A DNA stretch of 26,089 nt from an uncultured Duncaniella sp. (GTDB lineage Bacteria > Bacteroidota > Bacteroidia > Bacteroidales > Muribaculaceae): contig CAJUKP010000028.1 of assembly GCA_910587165.1 (NCBI GenBank), positions 1 through 26,089 of the forward strand. The letters are read 5' to 3'. A program made the position numbers and the translations under genes. The notes below the pieces were generated by a model. That model saw only the letters and a program-made list of their open reading frames with translations. It was not told the origin of the DNA and ran no database searches. Numbering within the stretch: the first letter of the stretch is position 1; each line of letters begins with the position of its first letter. Below, piece after piece: positions 8,600-17,188 of this stretch.

Positions 8600-11500
8600 A
8601 TGGCTTTTAGAAAAGACAATAAACAGAAAACCGGATTCTCAAAGATCTCCATCGGCCTCGCTTCGCCCGAGGAGATCCTCGAGAAGTCAAGCGGCGAAGT
8701 GTTGAAGCCCGAAACCATAAACTACCGCACGTACAAGCCCGAGCGCGACGGCCTCTTCTGCGAGAGGATCTTCGGTCCCGTCAAGGACTACGAGTGCCAC
8801 TGCGGCAAGTACAAGCGCATCCGCTACAAGGGCATCGTCTGCGACCGCTGCGGTGTGGAAGTCACCGAGAAGAAGGTGCGTCGCGAGCGCATGGGCCACA
8901 TCAAGCTCGTTGTGCCCGTCGCCCACATCTGGTATTTCCGCTCACTTCCCAACAAGATCGGTTATCTGCTCGGCCTCCCCTCCAAGAAGCTCGACTCCGT
9001 GGTCTACTACGAGCGCTACGTAGTGATCAACCCCGGTGCCGCCGCCGACCTCAACCCTGAGAAACCCCTCGCCAAGCTCGACCTGCTCACCGAGGAGGAA
9101 TATTTCGACATCGTCGACGCTCTCCCCCGCGAGAACCAGATGCTCGACGACTCCGATCCCGACAAGTTCATCGCCAAGATGGGCGCCGAGGCTCTCTATG
9201 ACCTGCTCAAGGATCTCGACCTCGACGACCTCTCATACGCACTCCGCGCCCAGGCCAACGCCGAAGGCTCGCAGCAGCGCAAGACAGAGGCCCTCAAGCG
9301 TCTCCAGGTGGTGGAATCGTTCCGCGCATCGCGCGAGCGCAACCGCCCCGAATGGATGATACTCCAGGCCGTGCCCGTCATTCCCCCCGAACTCCGCCCC
9401 CTCGTTCCCCTGGACGGCGGACGCTTCGCCACATCCGACCTCAACGACCTCTACCGTCGCGTCATCATCCGCAACAACCGTCTCAAGCGTCTCATCGAGA
9501 TCAAGGCTCCCGAGGTGATTCTCCGCAACGAGAAGCGTATGCTCCAGGAGGCCGTTGACTCACTGCTCGACAACTCACGCAAGTCATCTGCCGTCAAGAC
9601 CGAGGCCAACCGTCCCCTCAAATCGCTCTCCGACTCGCTCAAGGGCAAGCAGGGACGTTTCCGTCAGAACCTTCTCGGTAAGCGTGTCGACTACTCCGCT
9701 CGTTCGGTTATCGTCGTAGGTCCTGAGCTGAAGATGCACGAGTGCGGTATCCCCAAGAATATGGCCGCCGAGCTCTACAAGCCCTTCGTGATCCGCAAGC
9801 TCATCGAGCGCGGCATCGTCAAGACCGTCAAGAGCGCCAAGAAGATCGTTGACCGCAAGGAGCCCGTGGTATGGGACATCCTCGAATATGTCATGAAAGG
9901 CCACCCCGTGCTCCTCAACCGAGCCCCGACACTTCACCGTCTCGGCATCCAGGCATTCCAGCCCAAGATGATCGAAGGCAAGGCCATCCAGCTCCATCCC
10001 CTCGCCTGTACGGCATTCAACGCCGACTTCGACGGTGACCAGATGGCCGTCCACCTTCCCCTCGGCAACGAGGCCGTGCTCGAGGCACAGCTCCTCATGC
10101 TCGGCTCCCACAACATCCTCAACCCCGCCAACGGCGCCCCCATCACCGTCCCCTCGCAGGACATGGTGCTCGGTCTCTACTACATCACCAAGCTCCGCAA
10201 GGGCGACAAGGGTGAGGGTCTGAAGTTCTACGGACCCGAAGAGGCCGAGATAGCCTACAATGAGGGCCGTGTCACACTCCACGCTCCCGTCTCGATAGTC
10301 GTGGAAGACATCGACGAGGATGGCAACCCCATCCGTCACCTGGTCGAGAACACCTCCGTAGGTCGTGTGCTCGTCAACCAGTATGTCCCCAAAGAGATCG
10401 GCTACGTCAACGAGATTCTTTCCAAGAAATCGCTCCGCACCATCATCTCCAAGGTCATCAAATATTGCGGTATCCCCCGCTCGGCCCAGTTCCTCGACGA
10501 CATCAAGAACCTCGGCTACTACATGGCCTTCAAGGGTGGTCTGTCATTCAACCTCGGCGACGTGCTCATCCCCGCCGAGAAAGAGCAATATGTGGCCGAA
10601 GGCTACGAACAGGTCCAGGAGGTGCTCAACAACTACTCCATGGGCTTCATCACCAACAACGAACGCTACAACCAGATTATCGACATCTGGACACACGTCA
10701 ACTCCCGTCTGGCCGACACCCTCATGAAGCAGATCTCGGCCGACAAGCAGGGCTTCAACCCTGTCTACATGATGCTTGACTCTGGTGCCCGTGGTTCTAA
10801 GGACCAGATCCGTCAGCTCTCCGGTATGCGTGGTCTTATGGCCAAGCCCCAGAAGAGCGGCGCCGAAGGTGGTCAGATCATCGAGAACCCCATTCTTGCC
10901 AACTTCAAGGAAGGCCTCTCGGTGCTCGAGTACTTCATCTCCACCCACGGTGCGCGTAAGGGTCTTGCCGATACCGCCCTCAAGACCGCCGACGCCGGAT
11001 ACCTTACCCGCCGTCTGGTCGACGTCGCCCACGACGTCATCATCAACGAGGTCGACTGCGGCACTCTGCGCGGACTCGTATGCACCGAGATCAAGAACAA
11101 CGACGAGGTTGTCGCATCGCTCGGCGAGCGCATACTCGGCCGTGTCTCCGTCCACGACATCGTCGATCCCTCGACTGGCGAGCTCATCGTGGCCGCCGGC
11201 GAGGAAATCAACGACGCTGCCGCCGACCGCATCAACGCCTCTCCCATCGAGAGCGTCGAGATCCGCTCGGTGCTCACCTGCGAGAGCAAGAAGGGAGTAT
11301 GCGCCAAGTGCTACGGCCGCAACCTGGCCACACACCGCATGGTGCAGATGGGCGAGGCTGTCGGCGTGATCGCCGCCCAGTCCATCGGTGAGCCCGGTAC
11401 ACAGCTTACCCTCCGTACATTCCACGTCGGTGGTGTGGCATCCAACATCGCCGCCGTCAACGCCCTCACATCACGCTACGACGGTATCCTCGAAATCGAG

Positions 11501-12928
11501 GAGCTCCGCACTGTCCGCACAGACGAGCTTGATGCCAAGGGTCGCAATGTGGAGGTAGTGATCGGTCGTCTGGCCGAAATGCGCATCATCGACCCCAAGA
11601 CCAAGATGATGCTCACAAACGCCGCGATACCCTACGGTGCGAAACTCTACTTCGACGACGGTGCTAACGTCAAGAAGGGAGACGTCATCTGCGAATGGGA
11701 CCCCTTCAACGCCGTCATCGTCAGCGAGGCCGGCGGTAAGGTGCGCTACGAGAATCTCGTCGAGAACGTCACCTACCGTGTCGACGCCGACGAGCAGACC
11801 GGTCTGCGCGAGAAGATCATCATCGAGTCGAAGGAGCGTGGCAAAGTGCCCGAGGCACAGATCATCAGCGCCGACGGCGAGATCCTCAAGACCTACGCCC
11901 TCCCTGTGGGTGCCCACCTCATGCTCGATGACAACGCCGACGTCAAGGCCGGCGAGATCTTCGTCAAGATCCCCCGTGCCGCCGGCAACGCCGGTGACAT
12001 CACCGGTGGTCTTCCCCGTGTCACCGAGCTCTTCGAGGCCCGCAACCCGTCCAACCCCGCCATCGTGTCGGAAATCGACGGAGAGGTCCACTTCGGAAAG
12101 ATCAAGCGCGGCAACCGCGAGATCTCTGTCACATCCAAACTGGGTGAGACAAAGAAATACCTCATCCCCCTGTCGAAACAGATCCTCGTGCAGGAGAACG
12201 ACTACGTGCGCGCCGGCACACCCCTCTCCGACGGTGCCATCACCCCGGCTGACATCCTCAACATCATGGGTCCGACAGCCGTGCAGGAATACATCGTCAA
12301 CGAAGTACAGGACGTCTACCGTATGCAGGGTGTGAAGATCAACGACAAGCACTTCGAGGTCATTGTCCGCCAGATGATGCGCAAGGTAAACATCATCGAG
12401 CCCGGCGACACCAACTTCCTCGAGCAGCAGGTGGTTGACAAGCGCGACTTCATGGACGAGAACGACCGCATCTGGGGCAAGAAGGTCGTGATCGACGCCG
12501 GTGACTCCGAGAATGTCAAGGCCGGTATGATCATCACCGCCCGCAAGCTCCGCGACGAGAACTCCACCCTCAAGCGCCGTGACCTCCGTCCCATCGTGGT
12601 ACGTGACGCCCAGCCCGCCACATCCGAGCAGATCCTCCAGGGTATCACACGTGCCGCCCTCCAGACCAGCTCATTCATCTCGGCTGCCTCATTCCAGGAG
12701 ACAACCAAGGTGCTCAACGAGGCTGCAATCAACGGCAAGGTCGACTACCTCCAGGGCATGAAGGAAAATGTGATCTGCGGTCACCTCATCCCCGCCGGAA
12801 CTGGCCTCCGCTCCTACGAGCGCATCGTGGTCACCTCAAAGGACGACTTTGACCTGGCCTACGACGAAAAGATCGCCGACGACATCGAGACCCGCGACGT
12901 CGAGGAAGTGGCACACACCGAACTCTGA
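8600..12928 (+). CDS. rpoC: DNA-directed RNA polymerase subunit beta-prime
   Basis: RpoC supplies the catalytic magnesium site and the clamp of RNA polymerase. The 1442-residue protein is full length. The N-terminal zinc ribbon has C66, C68, C81 and C84. The catalytic motif NADFDGD lies at 474–480 with the three aspartates D476, D478 and D480. The second zinc site is formed by C820, C894, C901 and C904. The trigger-loop region reads GARGSKDQIRQLSGMRGLM. The start ATG at 8600 follows a 66-base A/T-rich spacer after rpoB. The gene ends the large operon, and two hairpins follow immediately. Codon use is heavily biased to C-ending codons, as in rpoB. Confidence 0.99.
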   Translation: MAFRKDNKQKTGFSKISIGLASPEEILEKSSGEVLKPETINYRTYKPERDGLFCERIFGPVKDYECHCGKYKRIRYKGIVCDRCGVEVTEKKVRRERMGHIKLVVPVAHIWYFRSLPNKIGYLLGLPSKKLDSVVYYERYVVINPGAAADLNPEKPLAKLDLLTEEEYFDIVDALPRENQMLDDSDPDKFIAKMGAEALYDLLKDLDLDDLSYALRAQANAEGSQQRKTEALKRLQVVESFRASRERNRPEWMILQAVPVIPPELRPLVPLDGGRFATSDLNDLYRRVIIRNNRLKRLIEIKAPEVILRNEKRMLQEAVDSLLDNSRKSSAVKTEANRPLKSLSDSLKGKQGRFRQNLLGKRVDYSARSVIVVGPELKMHECGIPKNMAAELYKPFVIRKLIERGIVKTVKSAKKIVDRKEPVVWDILEYVMKGHPVLLNRAPTLHRLGIQAFQPKMIEGKAIQLHPLACTAFNADFDGDQMAVHLPLGNEAVLEAQLLMLGSHNILNPANGAPITVPSQDMVLGLYYITKLRKGDKGEGLKFYGPEEAEIAYNEGRVTLHAPVSIVVEDIDEDGNPIRHLVENTSVGRVLVNQYVPKEIGYVNEILSKKSLRTIISKVIKYCGIPRSAQFLDDIKNLGYYMAFKGGLSFNLGDVLIPAEKEQYVAEGYEQVQEVLNNYSMGFITNNERYNQIIDIWTHVNSRLADTLMKQISADKQGFNPVYMMLDSGARGSKDQIRQLSGMRGLMAKPQKSGAEGGQIIENPILANFKEGLSVLEYFISTHGARKGLADTALKTADAGYLTRRLVDVAHDVIINEVDCGTLRGLVCTEIKNNDEVVASLGERILGRVSVHDIVDPSTGELIVAAGEEINDAAADRINASPIESVEIRSVLTCESKKGVCAKCYGRNLATHRMVQMGEAVGVIAAQSIGEPGTQLTLRTFHVGGVASNIAAVNALTSRYDGILEIEELRTVRTDELDAKGRNVEVVIGRLAEMRIIDPKTKMMLTNAAIPYGAKLYFDDGANVKKGDVICEWDPFNAVIVSEAGGKVRYENLVENVTYRVDADEQTGLREKIIIESKERGKVPEAQIISADGEILKTYALPVGAHLMLDDNADVKAGEIFVKIPRAAGNAGDITGGLPRVTELFEARNPSNPAIVSEIDGEVHFGKIKRGNREISVTSKLGETKKYLIPLSKQILVQENDYVRAGTPLSDGAITPADILNIMGPTAVQEYIVNEVQDVYRMQGVKINDKHFEVIVRQMMRKVNIIEPGDTNFLEQQVVDKRDFMDENDRIWGKKVVIDAGDSENVKAGMIITARKLRDENSTLKRRDLRPIVVRDAQPATSEQILQGITRAALQTSSFISAASFQETTKVLNEAAINGKVDYLQGMKENVICGHLIPAGTGLRSYERIVVTSKDDFDLAYDEKIADDIETRDVEEVAHTEL

Positions 12929-12949
12929 CAACAGTCCATACAGATTCCG

Positions 12950-12970
12950 GATCTGAGTGTGTCTCAGATC
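12950..12970 (+). terminator. First hairpin after rpoC
   Basis: GATCTGAG (12950–12957) and CTCAGATC (12963–12970) form a perfect 8-pair stem with a TGTGT loop, 21 bases after the rpoC stop. No T-run follows; the next, much longer hairpin begins four bases later. It may stabilise the 3' end or help pause the polymerase before the main terminator. Confidence 0.4.
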
Positions 12971-12973
12971 TGA

Positions 12974-13040
12974 GAAGCACATAAAGAGAGGGAAGGAAAC
13001 TTTGGTGTTTCCTTCCCTCTCTTTATGTGCTTCTTTTTTT
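12974..13040. terminator. Main rpoC terminator, probably bidirectional, 27-pair stem
   Basis: A perfect inverted repeat of 27 bases (12974–13000 and 13007–13033) with loop TTTGGT is followed on the plus strand by a run of seven T. It ends the rpoBC transcript. The convergent minus-strand gene stops at 13039, inside the same structure, so its transcript would run into the same stem, though without a T-run on that side. Confidence 0.9.
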
Positions 13041-13500
13041 ATTGCCTTGCCAGCATATCGAGATATTCCGGTTCTGGCAATGAATCAGGGCTGACCTCTA
13101 TAGCTCCGGGCGGAATCACCGCCTCACCATCCGCCGGATATGACAGCAGCTCCAGACCGCGCCTCTCAAGCAGGCGTAGCGAGGCCGGTATCAGACCGGC
13201 GTCCACCGAATCGGGGATGAAAAGTATCAACCGGCGTGCGAGACTCGTCTGTTCCATCAGAGCCTCTATGACCGGGGCAACCGTGCGCAGTTGCCCCTTA
13301 CCTATCCTGACGGCCACAACAAGGCTGCCGGAACTGTCCGTCCCGGGAGTACGGGAGTTGACTATGCGCCTCTCGAGAAGATAACGGCGCATCCTTTCCA
13401 TGATCTTGCGTTCATTTGAAGCCGTAACCTTGAATATTTTTGCAGCCCGACTGTCCGACATGGCCACAAGAGTCCATTTAAGTTTATCGGTAATATTCAT
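13039..13500 (-). CDS. Short diverged glycosyltransferase-like protein, possibly non-catalytic
   Basis: The 153-residue product resembles the N-terminal half of the gene directly upstream of it. Shared blocks are VIEALMEQT at 78–86 against VIESLMEQT, an IPAS/LPAS block, and RGLEL against RGLEI. The similarity fades where the full-length partner has its VDDD metal-binding motif: here the chain reads PPGAIEVSPDSLPEPEYLDM and ends. No aspartate triad, signal peptide or membrane span is visible. Its ATG overlaps the stop of the upstream gene in an ATGA, so the pair is translationally coupled. It may be a decaying duplicate or a partner subunit. The reading frame itself is intact and overlaps its neighbour precisely, which argues that it is translated. 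Confidence 0.7.
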   Translation of the reverse strand: MNITDKLKWTLVAMSDSRAAKIFKVTASNERKIMERMRRYLLERRIVNSRTPGTDSSGSLVVAVRIGKGQLRTVAPVIEALMEQTSLARRLILFIPDSVDAGLIPASLRLLERRGLELLSYPADGEAVIPPGAIEVSPDSLPEPEYLDMLARQ

Positions 13501-14426
13501 AGTCTATAATATCTGTAAAGGTCAAAATGATCAAACAGTCTCTTGAGTTGCACATCGTTCTGGCCTCCGGACAGGTTGGTATGCCTAAGAGCCAGCTCGA
13601 TAGGATAACACTCATGGGAGAAGATCTCATTCTTCGTCACATCCCCGTGGCGGGAGGCGAAGACCGGCGTCCCTTTCAGCAGCCCCATGGTCTTGAACCA
13701 TAGATCGTCAGCCTTAGGCGCGAGCCGCTGCATTGTCTCTATGTCAAACACCCGTTCGTCCAGACATCCGGGTGGATAAAGCACACCACCTACGCCAAGA
13801 GGCACAGGAGCCGTCATAAGGCCGTCATCCGGCCCCCAGGAAGTCTTGTAATCGCACACCGGAATGCCCGACGACTCAATCACCACACCCTGGAACCAAT
13901 CGGCGCATATAGCCTCGGGGTGAATCCTATGGGCGGTGAGCAGGCGGTCAAACAGATCATAATCATAAAGCTGGTCATCATCCACCGTGATGATGATATC
14001 GTCAGGAAACTCCCTCAGGGAGGGAATGAGCTTGGTGGCCGGCCCGACATCCGTGCAGAACCTTATCTCCAGGCCACGTTTCCCGAGCTTCCCGAACGAT
14101 GCCGGAAGCGAACTCCCGCCAGAATGCCTCCTGTCAAGCCACAGCACAATCCGGTTGGCCTTCACAGTCTGCTCCATCAGGCTCTCTATCACAACATCCA
14201 CCCAGTTGATTCTCTCGCCGAACGAGGTCAGCGACACAGTCACATTCCTGTCTGCCACACGCCCGTCAGTCACACCGCTGTCCGACAGTGAAAGCAGGTT
14301 ATCCATCAGCATACGGTCATAAAGCTCCTTCACCATTGCAACGGGTGCTATCTCCGACACATAGTCAGGTGTGAATCCCGGAAGTATGGAACGCGCAAGG
14401 CTGATTATCTTGTTTAGGTTTGTCAT
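13497..14426 (-). CDS. GT-A-type glycosyltransferase
   Basis: The 309-residue protein looks like a nucleotide-sugar-dependent glycosyltransferase found among Bacteroidota surface-polysaccharide genes. After a variable 60-residue N-terminus comes NVTVSLTSFGERI (61–73), VIESLMEQT (79–87), IVLWLDRR and RGLEIRF, leading to the metal-binding IIITVDDDQLYD motif with aspartates 149–151. A later PKADDLWFK segment could hold the acceptor-side acidic residues. There is no membrane span, so it would act in the cytoplasm. Donor and acceptor cannot be told from sequence. No other polysaccharide genes are nearby, which is unusual. A promoter lies directly against the annotated ATG, so the true start may be further in, for example at M31. 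Confidence 0.8.
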   Translation of the reverse strand: MTNLNKIISLARSILPGFTPDYVSEIAPVAMVKELYDRMLMDNLLSLSDSGVTDGRVADRNVTVSLTSFGERINWVDVVIESLMEQTVKANRIVLWLDRRHSGGSSLPASFGKLGKRGLEIRFCTDVGPATKLIPSLREFPDDIIITVDDDQLYDYDLFDRLLTAHRIHPEAICADWFQGVVIESSGIPVCDYKTSWGPDDGLMTAPVPLGVGGVLYPPGCLDERVFDIETMQRLAPKADDLWFKTMGLLKGTPVFASRHGDVTKNEIFSHECYPIELALRHTNLSGGQNDVQLKRLFDHFDLYRYYRL

Positions 14427-14430
14427 GACG

Positions 14431-14462
14431 CAAATATATCCCTATTATATCAAAAAAACAAA
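14431..14462 (-). promoter_or_regulatory. Bacteroidota-type promoter of the glycosyltransferase pair
   Basis: Read on the minus strand this is TTTG (14459–14462), a 20-base spacer and TATATTTG (14431–14438), an exact match to the phylum consensus TTTG-N19-21-TAnnTTTG. The −7 element ends only four bases before the annotated ATG, so the transcript would start at or next to the start codon. Confidence 0.75.
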
Positions 14463-14477
14463 AAACAGTCCTAAAAA

Positions 14478-14509
14478 TTTCATTCTTCGGGGAATATGTA
14501 TTAAATTTG
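14478..14509 (+). promoter_or_regulatory. Bacteroidota-type promoter of the TPR protein
   Basis: TTTC (14478–14481), a 20-base spacer and TAAATTTG (14502–14509) match the phylum consensus with one mismatch in the −33 box. It lies 82 bases before the TPR gene's ATG and is back-to-back with the minus-strand glycosyltransferase promoter. Confidence 0.7.
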
Positions 14510-14591
14510 CACCTTGGAAATGACATGGGATTCTCCCCCGCGGCTCTCCCCGCGAGTTTCCACACCTTAAACAGTGAATCAACCAAACACA

Positions 14592-15272
14592 ATGGCAGAA
14601 AATAACAATCCCCAGGACGAAACACGCACCTCCATCGACGAGGTGAACGACACCCTCACCGGCCTCGGTGAAAAAGTACAGAACAACCCCCGCTTCATCG
14701 TGATCGGCAGCATCGTGGTTGCCGTGGTGATCGCTCTGATCCTCATCTGGGTCTATGCAATCCGCCAGCCGGGCATCAATGCAGCCAACGAGGCTCTCGG
14801 CCAGGCCGACACCGAGCTCATCATGGGCAACGACTCTGTGGCTCTCGCAAAATACAAGCAGGTGGCCGCCGACCACGGCTACAAGGCCGGTGATCTCGCC
14901 GCGCTCAACGCTGCCATCCTTCTCTACAAGGATAAGAAATACGAGGAGGCACTCGGCTATCTCAAAGACTATTCCGCATCCGAATCCATCATCGGCGCCG
15001 GAGCAAAGAGCCTCGAAGGTGACTGCTATGTGAACCTTCAGAAATACAACGAGGCACTCGACTGCTACAAAAAAGCTGTCAGCATCTCCGACAACAACCC
15101 CGCCTATACCCCCGCGTTCCTTCTCAAGGAGGCTACTGTGCTCCGCGAGCTCAAGAACTACAAGGAGGAGGCTGCTGTCTACGAACAGATCATCAAGGAA
15201 TATCCCAACTATGGCGCTGAGATCGGCACCGATCTCAAGAAATATCTCGAGCGCGCCCAGGCCGGGGAATAA
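14592..15272 (+). CDS. Membrane-anchored tetratricopeptide-repeat protein
   Basis: The 226-residue protein has a short cytoplasmic N-terminus, one membrane helix at about residues 35–57, and a periplasmic part made of TPR-like helical repeats (for example AKYKQVAADHGYKAGDLAAL, KKYEEALGYL, KYNEALDCYKKAV and NYKEEAAVYEQIIKEYP). This is the layout of YfgM-type proteins, which work near the Sec translocon or with periplasmic chaperones in E. coli; a similar scaffold role is only an inference here. I chose the ATG at 14592 over a GTG 18 bases upstream because it follows an A-rich leader. It has its own promoter and is followed by a terminator, so it seems to be transcribed alone. Confidence 0.85.
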   Translation: MAENNNPQDETRTSIDEVNDTLTGLGEKVQNNPRFIVIGSIVVAVVIALILIWVYAIRQPGINAANEALGQADTELIMGNDSVALAKYKQVAADHGYKAGDLAALNAAILLYKDKKYEEALGYLKDYSASESIIGAGAKSLEGDCYVNLQKYNEALDCYKKAVSISDNNPAYTPAFLLKEATVLRELKNYKEEAAVYEQIIKEYPNYGAEIGTDLKKYLERAQAGE

Positions 15273-15299
15273 AATCATCTGACCTAATAACGACAACAG

Positions 15300-15349
15300 A
15301 AAAGGCACTGGGTTCGGCTGATAAGTTCAGCCTTACCGCCGTGCCTTTT
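15300..15349 (+). terminator. Terminator after the TPR gene
   Basis: AAAAGGCAC (15300–15308) pairs with GTGCCTTTT (15341–15349), and an inner stem GGCTGA (15316–15321) pairs with TCAGCC (15327–15332). The outer arm ends in TTTT. The A-run on the 5' side makes it symmetrical, but no opposing gene is present. Confidence 0.75.
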
Positions 15350-15407
15350 GCCGTCACCATATCGCACACAACCTAAGGAAAAACCAACAAGTCAATACAC
15401 ACAGCAC

Positions 15408-17078
15408 ATGAAAACTTTAAGAAATCTGGCACTGATATGCGCCATGGCTGCCCCGGCCGTCATGATAAGCGCGGCTGAGACTGCCGGAAAGGATTGGACA
15501 GAACCGTCCGACTCAATCATCAAAGCATTTCCCACAGCCGAGGGATTCGGTAAATTCGCGCCCGGCGGACGTGGCGGAAAAGTGGTCAAAGTCACCTCGC
15601 TCTCCGACGATGACGATGTGGAAGGCACACTGCGCTGGGCATTCAAGCAGCACTCCGGCGAGCCCATCACCATCATCTTCGAGGTGAGCGGTGAGATCGC
15701 CCTCAAACGCGAACTGAAAGTGACCCGCCAGAAGTGGACCCTCGCGGGACAGACAGCCCCGGGCGAGGGAATCGTGGTGACCCACCACAAGGTCAACTTC
15801 GGCGGATCGCGAAGCTTCATAGTCCGCAATATGCGTTTCCGCGTCGGACGTCTCGACGCAAAAGGCAACGTTCTCGCCGCAAATGCCGTCGGTGCCGAGA
15901 ACTGCGAGAACTTCATATTCGACCACTGCTCGTTCGGCTGGTCGGTGGAGGAGAATCTCAACACCGCCGACTCCCACTTCCTGACAGTGCAGAACTCCAT
16001 CATCCACGAAGGTCTCTACAACGCCGGCCACTCCAAGGGCGCACGCGGCTACGGGGCTCAGCTCGGAGGATCACCTGCCACATACCACCACAACCTCTTC
16101 ATCCACAACCAGAGCCGCTCTCCGCGTCTCAACGGTGCCCGTGGCGAGGACTTCGTGGTGTTCATGGAATATGCCAACAACGTGAACTACAACTACGGCA
16201 AACGCGGCGGATGTTATGGCGGAGAGAACACCGCAAACCTCACAAGCGGATACAACGGACTCAACTCGGGCCATGAATGCAACTTCATGAACAATCACTA
16301 CAAACCGGGACCGGCATCCGATTCCAAGCGCGTGGAGTTTGTCAAGTCATCCTACGCCCGCTCCGGCGCGACCTCATGGGCTCCCGCCAAGTGGTTCATG
16401 GACGGAAACTATGCCGAGGGTATCCCCGAAGCCACAGCCGACAACTGGAAAGGTGTGGCCGTGGAGAAATACACGCTCGACGACATCCGCGTGGACGAGC
16501 GCATCGTCCCGGCCAATGCCTGGTACCGCTATTACTCCGTCGGCCCGAGAGGACGCTACACCCCGGCCAACTATATGCTCACCAATCTTGACAGCGGAGA
16601 GGCCACCCTTGCCGCCGTGGCCAAGGTGGCCGGCACTGTCAACCCCGACATCGTGGAGCGCCGTCTGCGCGAGGAGGCCCTCAACGGAACCGTCACATAC
16701 GGAAACAAGGGTATCATTGACAAGGAAGACGATGCCGAAGGCTTCTTCCCCTACACAGCCGACTGTGCAGCCCCGGTAGACAGTGACAACGACGGTCTGC
16801 CCGACGAATGGGAGCTCAAACACGCATCCTCGATAGACGAGATTGACAACAACACCATCCTCCCCGGCCATGGTGGATACACCGCCCTTGAGGTCTATCT
16901 CAACGAGCTCATGGGCGAGGACTCAACCACTGCCATCACCGACATAGAGATGGACAACACCCTGCAGCCCGTAAGCTACTACACCATGCAGGGTCTGCAG
17001 CTGTCATCAGCCCCGACCTCACCCGGATTCTATATCCGCCGCCAGGGCACCCAGACAAGTAAGGTATATATCCGCTGA
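15408..17078 (+). CDS. Secreted pectate lyase, polysaccharide lyase family 1 type
   Basis: The enzyme would cleave pectate by beta-elimination in the periplasm or on the cell surface. The 556-residue product starts with a signal peptide (MKTLRNLALICAMAAPAVMIS, cleavage near residue 22). A right-handed parallel beta-helix follows: AFPTAEGFGKFAPGGRGGKV, IIFEVSGEI, RNMRFRVG, and the block FDHCSFGWSVEENLN with a later HNQSRSPRLNG that holds the likely catalytic arginine. A calcium-binding DSDNDGLPDEWE segment is at about 458–469. The C-terminus (YYTMQGLQL...GFYIRRQG) resembles the short terminal domain often found on Bacteroidales exported proteins. The ATG at 15408 was chosen because it gives the signal peptide. 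No SusC/SusD pair is adjacent, so it is not in a typical polysaccharide locus. Confidence 0.9.
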   Translation: MKTLRNLALICAMAAPAVMISAAETAGKDWTEPSDSIIKAFPTAEGFGKFAPGGRGGKVVKVTSLSDDDDVEGTLRWAFKQHSGEPITIIFEVSGEIALKRELKVTRQKWTLAGQTAPGEGIVVTHHKVNFGGSRSFIVRNMRFRVGRLDAKGNVLAANAVGAENCENFIFDHCSFGWSVEENLNTADSHFLTVQNSIIHEGLYNAGHSKGARGYGAQLGGSPATYHHNLFIHNQSRSPRLNGARGEDFVVFMEYANNVNYNYGKRGGCYGGENTANLTSGYNGLNSGHECNFMNNHYKPGPASDSKRVEFVKSSYARSGATSWAPAKWFMDGNYAEGIPEATADNWKGVAVEKYTLDDIRVDERIVPANAWYRYYSVGPRGRYTPANYMLTNLDSGEATLAAVAKVAGTVNPDIVERRLREEALNGTVTYGNKGIIDKEDDAEGFFPYTADCAAPVDSDNDGLPDEWELKHASSIDEIDNNTILPGHGGYTALEVYLNELMGEDSTTAITDIEMDNTLQPVSYYTMQGLQLSSAPTSPGFYIRRQGTQTSKVYIR

Positions 17079-17099
17079 TCCGGTTGAGACACCTTATAC

Positions 17100-17149
17100 A
17101 GAATATGACGGACAATTGTTTATCTCAAAACAATTGTCCGTCATATTCT
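17100..17149. terminator. Bidirectional terminator between pectate lyase and ettA
   Basis: A perfect 22-base inverted repeat (17100–17121 and 17128–17149) with loop ATCTCA lies between two convergent genes. The stem is A/T-rich at its base and the core reads GACGGACAATTG. It lies 22 bases after the pectate lyase stop and 40 bases beyond the ettA stop. Confidence 0.8.
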
Positions 17150-17188
17150 ATATTCCGTTCAGTCCCGGCGGGACATCATGGCCATGTC

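Noticed and set aside
14445..15308. Minus-strand open frame of 287 codons opposite the TPR gene
   Set aside because: It is the complement of a gene with clear membrane and TPR features and its own promoter.
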